Positions 17,279 through 28,002 of a stretch of DNA of 64,000 nucleotides are shown here, one piece after another. How positions within the stretch are numbered: the first letter of the stretch is position 1; each line of letters opens with the position of its first letter. This DNA comes from Nostoc sp. HK-01 (GTDB lineage: Bacteria > Cyanobacteriota > Cyanobacteriia > Cyanobacteriales > Nostocaceae). A program made the translations under genes and the position numbers. The notes under the pieces are model-generated. The model had not been told where the DNA came from. It saw only the letters and a list, made by a program, of their open reading frames with translations, and ran no database searches. The stretch spans positions 4,033,501 to 4,097,500 of the forward strand of contig AP018318.1 in NCBI GenBank assembly GCA_003990705.1. Direction: 5' to 3'.

Positions 17279-18457
17279 TCAAACTTCACACTTATCTAGA
17301 CGGCGAAATAAAAATAACCACAGTGGTAAGGAACTGTTAATAGCGATGAGTCGGACTAAATGTCCTGTGGTGACAATTTCCACATTATGATCTAATGCTA
17401 AAGAAACCAAAATCATTTCTGCGGAACCACCTGGTGCTGTGACTAATAGACAAGTCAACCAATCCCAAGAAGTTAATTGCATTGCCAGCATAGCAGCGAT
17501 CGCACCTGCAACAAGAGTCAAGGCGACAGAAATCAAAGCGCAACCGACAGTTCGTTTCCCAAAGGCGGGTTTTTCTCCCCAATACTCACCGATGGTAATT
17601 CCCAACAGCATTTGACCGACTATATTAATCAATGGTTGTGGACTCAAATCAGCCCCACTGACAAAAGGGAGTAAATTTAGGCAAGAATTAAAAAATATTC
17701 CCAGTAATAACGCTCCAAAAAAATCACCAGCGGGAATTTTTAAGGTAATAGCTAGGTAGACTATCAATGCAGTAATCAGCAATGCTACAAATAATAGTCC
17801 GAGTTGCGATGGTTCCAGGCTGAGTAAAGTATGTTTAACGGGAAGTGTTGATGAATTCCAATAATTACCAACAGTTGTTCTCGCAATAAAAGGAATTACC
17901 AATACTACACAAGTAACGCGAATTGCCTGAACTAAAGCCACCAAGGTAACATTTTTATTATAATCAGCAGCAATTGATGACATTACGCCCACGCCACCGG
18001 GAACTGTCGCCAGCATTGCTGTTAATAAGTTGGTTTTACTTAATCGGGAATAAATATAGCCAATACAGCTACCACATAATAATAGAAAAAATGTGAGAAC
18101 AATAAATATAGGAATCCCCGAAGCTAAATTTATCAAGTTACTATTGCTATTAGATAAACCAACAGTTAATCCTACAAGTCCCATCCCGACTTTTCTTGCA
18201 GTTCGGTTAGGTTGGGGAATGTATTGATAAAAAATTCGGCATCCTTGAAGGATGATTGTACCTGCGGCGATACCACCAAATATCCAAGCAATACCGCCAA
18301 TATGAAATTTTACTAAGCCTAAACCCAGTGGTAACGCTAGTAGCATTTCTAAGGACAGAACCATTAATTGACGCACAATTAGCTGTGGTTTAGCATCAGA
18401 AATATTTTGATGAAAAAGTTCCTCCTGAGTGGGAGCGACACTAAGGCTTTGATTCAT
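17279..18457 (-). CDS. AbrB-family membrane protein
   Basis: A 392-aa polytopic protein with about ten hydrophobic helices. It shows the internal duplication of the AbrB membrane family (the one named after putative ammonia monooxygenases, not the DNA-binding AbrB): the first copy has TAMLATVPGGVGVMSSIA and the second TCLLVTAPGGSAEMILVS, each followed by a charged and hydrophobic block (VALVQAIRVTCVVLVIPF; TTGHLVRLIAINSSLPLW). The family is of unknown transport function. The start MNQSLSVAPTQEELFHQN gives a short soluble N-terminus. The upstream spacer contains a large perfect hairpin at 18627-18670. Confidence 0.88.
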   Translation of the reverse strand: MNQSLSVAPTQEELFHQNISDAKPQLIVRQLMVLSLEMLLALPLGLGLVKFHIGGIAWIFGGIAAGTIILQGCRIFYQYIPQPNRTARKVGMGLVGLTVGLSNSNSNLINLASGIPIFIVLTFFLLLCGSCIGYIYSRLSKTNLLTAMLATVPGGVGVMSSIAADYNKNVTLVALVQAIRVTCVVLVIPFIARTTVGNYWNSSTLPVKHTLLSLEPSQLGLLFVALLITALIVYLAITLKIPAGDFFGALLLGIFFNSCLNLLPFVSGADLSPQPLINIVGQMLLGITIGEYWGEKPAFGKRTVGCALISVALTLVAGAIAAMLAMQLTSWDWLTCLLVTAPGGSAEMILVSLALDHNVEIVTTGHLVRLIAINSSLPLWLFLFRRLDKCEV

Positions 18458-18626
18458 TGATATGGGGTTTCTTAAAATTAAATTTGACTAAGTTTTGAAA
18501 TTAATGCGATCGCCAATGAATGACAGCTTTTAAGTTCTATGTACAATGGCAACGATATAACAACAATCTTAATAAAATTTAAACATAGCTTTCATCCTAA
18601 TTACCAGATGAATATTTGGTATTTAG

Positions 18627-18675
18627 GACAGTAAGTGTTAGAAAACAAATGTTTTCTAACACTTACTGTCTTTTT
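18627..18675 (+). terminator. 20-bp perfect hairpin followed by T5
   Basis: Left arm 18627-18646, loop AAAT, right arm 18651-18670: the two 20-base arms are exact reverse complements, and TTTTT follows. This is the geometry of a plus-strand intrinsic terminator, yet both flanking genes are on the minus strand. It could end an unannotated plus-strand RNA or be a mobile palindromic repeat. Confidence 0.7.
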
Positions 18676-18710
18676 GAGTAATTTTGGATTTTAGTGACAG
18701 CAGATCAGCA

Positions 18711-19049
18711 TTAGTCTTCATCCAACGGTGGAAAAGCTTCCTCAAATTTCCACAGTTCATCTTTATTTTCGAGAAACCAATTACGTGTAGCTGGAGTTAA
18801 TTGGCTCCAAATAATAGCATCTGGAATATTAGGACACGCATATTGATATTTCTGACCAAGGAGTTTGAGATTTAACTCAACTTCATCAGGAATACCAAAT
18901 TCTTGCCAGTCAACTACTACATAACTTCCGGGAATTCCCGCAGTCGGATCAAAAATTAACTGTGCAGCCCTAATTAAATCAGCAAAATGTCGTGGTTTAA
19001 GGTTAGATATCTGCTGAATTTGCAATAAATCGTCATGCTCTTGAGACAT
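18711..19049 (-). CDS. Small hypothetical protein, 112 aa
   Basis: Read from the ATG at 19049 (MSQEHDDLLQIQQISNL); the frame extends six codons to a TTG. The protein is soluble and acidic, with no recognised domain. Stretches such as LKPRHFADLIRAAQLIFDP and PGSYVVVDWQEFGIPDEVE look like ordinary globular protein, and the tail is acidic (AFPPLDED). It is divergent from the ankyrin/Kelch-like gene at 19223. No function can be offered. Confidence 0.65.
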   Translation of the reverse strand: MSQEHDDLLQIQQISNLKPRHFADLIRAAQLIFDPTAGIPGSYVVVDWQEFGIPDEVELNLKLLGQKYQYACPNIPDAIIWSQLTPATRNWFLENKDELWKFEEAFPPLDED

Positions 19050-19222
19050 TTTCTCTGGAGTGATCAAAATTGACTATAGATAGAACTTACTGCCAGAGAT
19101 TTTTATTCCCATAGTTCTAGTTTAACGCTTACAGCAAATTTACGATATCTATGAGGATAAGATGGGAAATGCGATCGCTTCTGCTTGTAGTAATTTATAT
19201 CAGAAGTTAACTCAGAAAATGT

Positions 19223-20941
19223 ATGGAAAAAATTCATATTGATGTACAGCAGGGCAATATTGCAGGAGTCGCAGATAAAATAGCCAATGGTGTTGATATT
19301 GAATGTCTAGACGAGTATTCCCAACAAACACCATTAATGTGTGCAGTTAGTAGTCCCAATGCAGGCGTTGATATGATTCGCTTCCTCTTAGAACATGGCG
19401 CGAATGTCAATGCTGTTGAACAAGAATCTCAAAATACCGTACTTGGGTTGGCTGTGCAGTCAGGAAATCTCGATAAAATCCAACTGATTCTCGATGCTGG
19501 AGCCGATATTAACTATGAAAGTCCCGATGGATATGATGTCTTAATTCATGCTATGTATGGTCGAGATATTTTGCGAGATGAAAACTTAATATCAACTTTG
19601 AATTTACTCATCTCTAGAGGTGCTGCTGTCAATGGTATGAGTAGCTACGGTGAATCTGCAATCAAAGTAGCGGCTCATATTGGGAGATTTGATGCTGTCA
19701 AATTATTATTGAACGCAGGTGCTAACCCAGAGCAACTGGGATGGACAGAATTAATGCACGCTATAGTTTTTGGCAGCCTAGAGCAAGTAAAGTTCTTGCT
19801 AGAGCAAAGAGCAGATCAAAATGTACGTGATTGTTGGCATAGAACCCCTTGGTTATTGAGTATTCAAGTGGGTGAATTACCTAAAGCCAAATTACTCCTA
19901 TCTGCGGGAGCAAATCACAACGATGTAGGAAACTGCGGAAAAACGCCGTTAATGTATGCAATAGAAAACAATAGGCTAGAAGTCTTAGAGTGGCTAATTG
20001 CCGAGGGATTTGATATTGAAGCCACCGATGACTTTAGTAACACTGCATTAATCATCGCAGCAGAGCATGGTGCTACTGATTGCGTCAAAATTTTACTAGA
20101 AGCTGGTGCAAACCCCAGCAGAATAAATCATTGCGATGACAAAGCTATTAAGATAGCGACAAAGACGGAAATTGTCAGAATGTTAATTGCATCTGGTGAA
20201 GATGTGAGCGATATTAACAATGATATGCGGCGATCGCTCACCGGAATTGACAACAACAAATTTTCATTATCACAAGTAACTCCAGAGCAATATTTTGCTG
20301 GCAAACATCCGCGCTTTGGCAAAACTAATCCAGAATTGATGGAAATACCTTTTTGGCAGGCCATGATTTGTCATGGTTGTTCTGCTTATGCAGCTAAAAA
20401 TTTTTTTGATGATACAGAAAATTGGCAAGATAAAGCATGGTGCTATGACCGATTTGGCAGAACAATTACGCAATTACCAGATGGCAGAATTGTCGAAATT
20501 GCTGGTGAACATGAAGACTACTATGACCCTGATTTTTGTATATATAACGATGTTGTAGTTTATCAAGGTGATGGTAATTTTCAGATTTTTGGTTATCCTC
20601 AAGATGTATTTCCACCAACTGATTTTCATTCTGCCACATTAGTTGGAGAATACATATATATCATTGGCAATTTAGGATATTTCGGTACAAGAATTTATCA
20701 TGAAACTCCAGTTTATAGATTACATATCCACACATTTGTCATAGAAAAAGTAGAAACAACTGGAGATAAACCAGGATGGATCAGTAAACACAAAGCTTAC
20801 TACCAAGAACCAGATAAAATACATATTACTGGCGGTAAATTATGTGTGATTAATAATGAAAAAATAGAAGATTATATAGATAAATCAGTTGATTACGTAT
20901 TAGATTTAATTGACTTAACTTGGAGCCGCGCAACTGTTTAA
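19223..20941 (+). CDS. Ankyrin-repeat protein with Kelch-like C-terminal domain
   Basis: A 572-aa cytoplasmic protein. Residues about 1-330 are ankyrin repeats, seen as repeated TPLMCAVSS, VIRFLLEHGANVN-type, LILDAGADINYE, VKLLLNAGANPE, FLLEQRADQN and ILLEAGANPS helices and turns. Residues about 350-572 form a beta-rich domain with Kelch-like blades: FHSATLVGEYIYIIGN and later ISKHKAYYQEPDKIHITGGK, with paired GG and Trp/Tyr spacing. Both parts are protein-binding modules, so it is likely an adaptor; no enzyme motif is visible. The ATG at 19223 is preceded by only a weak ribosome site (AGAAAATGT context). It is not obviously part of an operon. Confidence 0.85.
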   Translation: MEKIHIDVQQGNIAGVADKIANGVDIECLDEYSQQTPLMCAVSSPNAGVDMIRFLLEHGANVNAVEQESQNTVLGLAVQSGNLDKIQLILDAGADINYESPDGYDVLIHAMYGRDILRDENLISTLNLLISRGAAVNGMSSYGESAIKVAAHIGRFDAVKLLLNAGANPEQLGWTELMHAIVFGSLEQVKFLLEQRADQNVRDCWHRTPWLLSIQVGELPKAKLLLSAGANHNDVGNCGKTPLMYAIENNRLEVLEWLIAEGFDIEATDDFSNTALIIAAEHGATDCVKILLEAGANPSRINHCDDKAIKIATKTEIVRMLIASGEDVSDINNDMRRSLTGIDNNKFSLSQVTPEQYFAGKHPRFGKTNPELMEIPFWQAMICHGCSAYAAKNFFDDTENWQDKAWCYDRFGRTITQLPDGRIVEIAGEHEDYYDPDFCIYNDVVVYQGDGNFQIFGYPQDVFPPTDFHSATLVGEYIYIIGNLGYFGTRIYHETPVYRLHIHTFVIEKVETTGDKPGWISKHKAYYQEPDKIHITGGKLCVINNEKIEDYIDKSVDYVLDLIDLTWSRATV

Positions 20942-21349
20942 GTATAAATTTATAATAGTATCCACTATAGGTTTAATGTGCTGAAGTGAAGAGTTAACGA
21001 AATAACTTTAGGTTAGTTCTAAAGATTCAGTCAGACAGTACGAAGTTATTTCTAAAGTAAAAATAAAAATTCTCGTAGGGTGTGTTAGGTAGATATTGCA
21101 AGCTAACTAATCACAAAAACTATATACGAGCGCCTAACGCACCATCATCTGGCTGTGCGTTAGGCTGAAGCCATCACCCACCCTACTTAGAGTTTGCTGT
21201 TGTAATAATTTAGCTAATAAAATTTAGTTTTATAAATAACCCAACTCAAGATATAAATTTCCAGTAATAATTTACTCAGGTTTGACAAGAGCAAAATACT
21301 TACCTAAAAACACAGTCTTAAATCAATAAGCTTTGTGGAGGTAGTCACT
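20942..21349. other. Intergenic region with MITE-like repeat
   Basis: No gene lies in these 400 bp except the miniprotein that begins at 21350. The main content is the repeat element at 21074-21186; the flanks are AT-rich. Confidence 0.6.
21074..21186. repeat. MITE-like element with GTAGGGTG ends
   Basis: The unit begins CGTAGGGTGTGTTAGG and ends CACCCACCCTAC, so its ends are inverted. Inside lies a perfect 11-bp stem: GCCTAACGCAC (21132-21142) with GTGCGTTAGGC (21155-21165). Elements of this type, with GTAGGGTG and TAACGCACC words, are scattered through Nostoc-type spacers. Confidence 0.7.
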
Positions 21350-21451
21350 ATGATGGGAGCTATGTGGTTCTTCGTTGTCTGCTTCATTTGGCTGATGGGC
21401 TTTTCTTTGTTAGCCGAAATTTTGTTTTATGAAGAAGAGCAGGAGTTATAG
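21350..21451 (+). CDS. 33-aa single-pass membrane miniprotein
   Basis: An ORF missed by length filters: ATG at 21350, stop TAG ending at 21451. It has a good ribosome site (GTGGAGGTAGTCACT before the ATG). The product starts MMGAMWFFVVCFIWLMGF, continues with a hydrophobic stretch, and ends in the acidic tail YEEEQEL, so it is one transmembrane helix with a short charged C-terminus. The size and shape resemble small photosynthetic or respiratory complex subunits, but it does not match PetG, PetL, PetM, PetN or PsbM as I know them. A repeat-type hairpin follows 25 bp after the stop. Confidence 0.6.
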   Translation: MMGAMWFFVVCFIWLMGFSLLAEILFYEEEQEL

Positions 21452-21476
21452 TTGTTTAATAAATTCTTAAGAACAA

Positions 21477-21507
21477 GATAACCGGCTTCTCAAAGAAGTC
21501 GGTTATC
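21477..21507. repeat. GATAACCGGCTTCT hairpin, dispersed family
   Basis: Arms GATAACCGGCTTCT and AGAAGTCGGTTATC pair over 14 bp (one G-U) with loop CAA. It is preceded by ACAA. A sister copy lies at 61021-61051 (GATACCCGACTT ... AAGTTGGGTATC, also after ACAA). Each copy lies just after a short gene (21350, 60780) and could act as a terminator, though no long T-run follows. Confidence 0.7.
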
Positions 21508-21538
21508 TGAAATGCTGAATAATTTGATAAAAAATTAA

Positions 21539-22069
21539 CTACAAGTCACATTGATGAGTTTGGCAATATTTTGCACCATCAATTTCTCCTTGTAATTCAT
21601 TTAATTTAACGATTTGAAAAGCTGAACCACCTTGCACTTCAGCTAAAATATAAGCATATTTTTGACCTCTATAATAATGGTCTCGACCAACTTTAGTAAC
21701 ACGGCGAGACTGGCTAAAGTCATTAGCAATATTAGCGTTATAAATACTTTGAATTAATTTCACAGCCTTGGCGTTTTTGCTGGTGAATTTAATACTGGAG
21801 TCTCCGCTGATTGTGATTCCTTCTTTGGTGACTATGCCATTCTCTGAAGGAACATCAACATAGAAATATAAATTACTTTTATTACCAGAATAACCATGTG
21901 CTTCGCTACTATATGTCAGCCTGGGAAGCTTGGTTTTAGTTTTTGCCCACTTAATCACCGTATTAATATTTTGTCCAGGTAGTGCATTAGCAGGTGTAAC
22001 AACGAAAGTAACCGCTAATGAAGACAAAGCGGCTAAGGCAATTAAGTTAAATTTATTACTATTTTTCAT
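21539..22069 (-). CDS. Secreted hypothetical protein, 176 aa
   Basis: A signal peptide is evident (NLIALAALSSLAVTFVV followed by TPANALPG, a likely cleavage site). The mature part of about 145 residues is mixed alpha/beta with a late cysteine pair (KYCQTHQCDL) that could form a disulfide. It contains VIKWAKTKTKLPRLTYSSEA and YYRGQKYAYILAEVQGGSA; I do not know the family. It is predicted to be periplasmic or released. It is divergent from the apcE gene. Confidence 0.7.
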   Translation of the reverse strand: MKNSNKFNLIALAALSSLAVTFVVTPANALPGQNINTVIKWAKTKTKLPRLTYSSEAHGYSGNKSNLYFYVDVPSENGIVTKEGITISGDSSIKFTSKNAKAVKLIQSIYNANIANDFSQSRRVTKVGRDHYYRGQKYAYILAEVQGGSAFQIVKLNELQGEIDGAKYCQTHQCDL

Positions 22070-26019
<3,950 letters not shown>

Positions 26020-26403
26020 TCCTTAGTCAATAGTCCCAGGTCAATAGTCAAGAGTGTTAACTTCTTGACCATTGACTCATGACTATTGACTCTTGACATT
26101 TTACCTTTCGTAACATTTCTCTCAGATTGCTGATTTACGTGTAAATCTGAAAAGGAATATTACAAAGTATTAAGAGCAGTCATAAATGCTCAACAGAATG
26201 CCGGAGAATATTTTGCGGAAGGTAGCTGAGTTTTTACGTTGGTGTAGTTGAAATTGACACCAGCAAACTCGTAAAGTATTAGCTACAGCAGCTACTCAAC
26301 TGTTGTATCTAAAAAACAACGAGAGAACGTAGCTACATTCGACCGAAATTAAAACCGCACCAGTTTCATATCCTGGTTTCATTAGTACTGGAGGAATCCA
26401 TTA
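26020..26403 (+). promoter_or_regulatory. apcE-apcA spacer: STRR repeats and structured leader
   Basis: The first part (26027-26098) contains heptamer-type repeats of TCAATAGTC and their inverted forms (GACTATTGAC). The second part, about 26220-26300, can fold: GAGTTTTTACG pairs near CAAACTCGTAAA and GGTGT pairs with ACACC across a short loop. This fits a structured 5' leader for apcA. The ribosome site GGAGGAAT precedes the apcA ATG. Confidence 0.5.
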
Positions 26404-26889
26404 ATGAGTATCGTCACGAAGTCCATCGTGAATGCTGATGCAGAAGCTCGCTACCTCAGCCCTGGCGAACTAGATCGGATCAAGAGCTTTGTTTCTGGTG
26501 GCGCACAACGCCTCCGCATCGCTCAAGTTTTAACCGACAACCGTGAGCGTCTAGTTAAGCAAGCTGGCGACCAATTGTTCCAAAAACGCCCTGACGTTGT
26601 ATCCCCCGGTGGCAACGCTTACGGTCAAGAATTGACAGCTACCTGTTTGCGCGACCTAGACTATTACCTCCGTTTGATCACCTACGGAATCGTTGCTGGT
26701 GACGTTACACCCATCGAAGAAATCGGTATCATCGGTGTGCGTGAAATGTACAAATCTTTAGGCACTCCTATTGATGCTGTTTCCTCCGGCGTTGCTGCAC
26801 TGAAAAATGCTGCTTCCACCCTTTTGTCCGCTGAAGATGCTGCTGAAGCTGGCGCTTACTTTGACTACGTAGTAGGTTCATTGGCGTAG
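26404..26889 (+). CDS. apcA: Allophycocyanin alpha subunit
   Basis: A 161-aa phycobiliprotein; with ApcB it forms the trimers of the phycobilisome core and carries phycocyanobilin on Cys81, visible in [13 protein letters not shown]. The globin-like core is intact, with [20 protein letters not shown] and the [17 protein letters not shown] block. The ATG has a strong ribosome site (GGAGGAATCCATTA). It is followed by apcB at 64 bp and apcC at 240 bp further, the standard apcABC order. Confidence 0.98.
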   Translation: MSIVTKSIVNADAEARYLSPGELDRIKSFVSGGAQRLRIAQVLTDNRERLVKQAGDQLFQKRPDVVSPGGNAYGQELTATCLRDLDYYLRLITYGIVAGDVTPIEEIGIIGVREMYKSLGTPIDAVSSGVAALKNAASTLLSAEDAAEAGAYFDYVVGSLA

Positions 26890-26953
26890 GGTAAAGCTTT
26901 TTCCCTGCTGACACAAACTGTTGCAATACGGTTGAAAATAAGGAATTAACAAA

Positions 26954-27442
26954 ATGGCTCAAGACGCAATTACCGCTGTCATTAACTCCGCAGACGTTCA
27001 AGGTAAATACCTCGACACAGCTGCTTTAGAAAAACTCAAAGCTTACTTCGGAACTGGTGAACTGCGCGTTCGTGCAGCTACCACTATCAGCGCTAACGCA
27101 GCTGCGATCGTTAAAGAAGCTGTTGCTAAGTCTTTGTTGTACTCTGATATCACCCGTCCCGGTGGTAACATGTACACCACCCGTCGTTACGCTGCTTGTA
27201 TCCGTGACTTGGATTACTACCTCCGCTATGCTACCTACGCTATGCTGGCTGGCGATCCTTCCATCCTAGATGAGCGTGTATTGAACGGCTTGAAAGAAAC
27301 CTACAACTCCTTGGGTGTACCCGTAGGCGCTACCGTACAAGCTATCCAAGCAATCAAAGAAGTAACCGCCAGCTTAGTCGGCCCCGACGCTGGTAAAGAA
27401 ATGGGCGTTTACTTAGACTACATCTCCTCTGGCTTGAGCTAA
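26954..27442 (+). CDS. apcB: Allophycocyanin beta subunit
   Basis: A 162-aa partner of ApcA. The phycocyanobilin-binding residue is Cys82 counting Met1 (Cys81 by the usual numbering) in [20 protein letters not shown]. Asn72 in RPGGNMYTT is the residue that is normally methylated in beta subunits. The ribosome site AAGGAAT lies before the ATG. Together with ApcA it builds the 650-660 nm emitting core hexamers. Confidence 0.98.
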   Translation: MAQDAITAVINSADVQGKYLDTAALEKLKAYFGTGELRVRAATTISANAAAIVKEAVAKSLLYSDITRPGGNMYTTRRYAACIRDLDYYLRYATYAMLAGDPSILDERVLNGLKETYNSLGVPVGATVQAIQAIKEVTASLVGPDAGKEMGVYLDYISSGLS

Positions 27443-27682
27443 GAGCTAGTTGGCATCTAAGCAATTAGGTGCAGCTTTATTAAGGTCTGGAAATCAACTG
27501 TGAGTGCTAGAGCGTCTTGTCGCTTATCTTAATTGCATCAATCATGGTGAGTGTTAGTGGTCTAGTATTGATGTTTGATTTCCAGCCTTGGAGAGATTAA
27601 TTAAAGATTTGTCTAAAAAATATACTCCCGCTTTATTTTGAGATAAAAAAAGTTTTCACACTCACCACAGGAGATTCATCAC
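27443..27682 (+). promoter_or_regulatory. apcB-apcC spacer with long-range stem
   Basis: TCTGGAAATCAA at about 27486-27497 pairs with TTGATTTCCAG at about 27575-27585, enclosing some 77 nt. A stem here could slow transcription or protect the apcAB 3' end, which would fit the lower apcC dose seen in other cyanobacteria (established in general, inferred here). Confidence 0.5.
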
Positions 27683-27889
27683 ATGGCGCGGTTGTTTAAA
27701 ATTACTGCTTGCGTTCCAAGCCAAACCCGTATTCGTACTCAACGCGAACTACAAAATACCTATTTCACCAAATTGGTTCCCTACGAAAATTGGTTCCGCG
27801 AACAGCAACGGATTCAAAAAATGGGTGGCAAAATCGTTAAAGTGGAACTGGCAACTGGCAAGCAAGGTACCAACGCTGGCCTGTCCTAA
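27683..27889 (+). CDS. apcC: Phycobilisome small core linker
   Basis: A 68-aa basic linker (LC7.8) of the CpcD superfamily. It starts MARLFKITACVPSQTRIRTQ and ends KVELATGKQGTNAGLS. It caps and stabilises allophycocyanin trimers in the core. A clear ribosome site (CAGGAG) precedes the ATG, and a strong intrinsic terminator lies 40 bp after the stop, closing the apc operon. Confidence 0.97.
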   Translation: MARLFKITACVPSQTRIRTQRELQNTYFTKLVPYENWFREQQRIQKMGGKIVKVELATGKQGTNAGLS

Positions 27890-27928
27890 TTCATCTATAC
27901 AAAGAGAACTTTATTGTAGGGAGTTCCC

Positions 27929-27956
27929 AAGAGGTCAAAAGAGACCTCTTTTTTGT
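27929..27956 (+). terminator. Terminator of the apc operon
   Basis: AAGAGGTC and GACCTCTT form a perfect 8-bp stem with the loop AAAAGA, followed by TTTTT. It is a textbook intrinsic terminator for plus-strand transcripts. Confidence 0.9.
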
Positions 27957-28002
27957 TAATGGTCAATAGTTATCATTTATTTGTCATTAACTGACCCCTA
28001 GA

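Noticed and set aside
17142-17390. 82-codon plus-strand frame
   Set aside because: It runs through the intrinsic terminator at 17221 and antisense into the AbrB-family gene.
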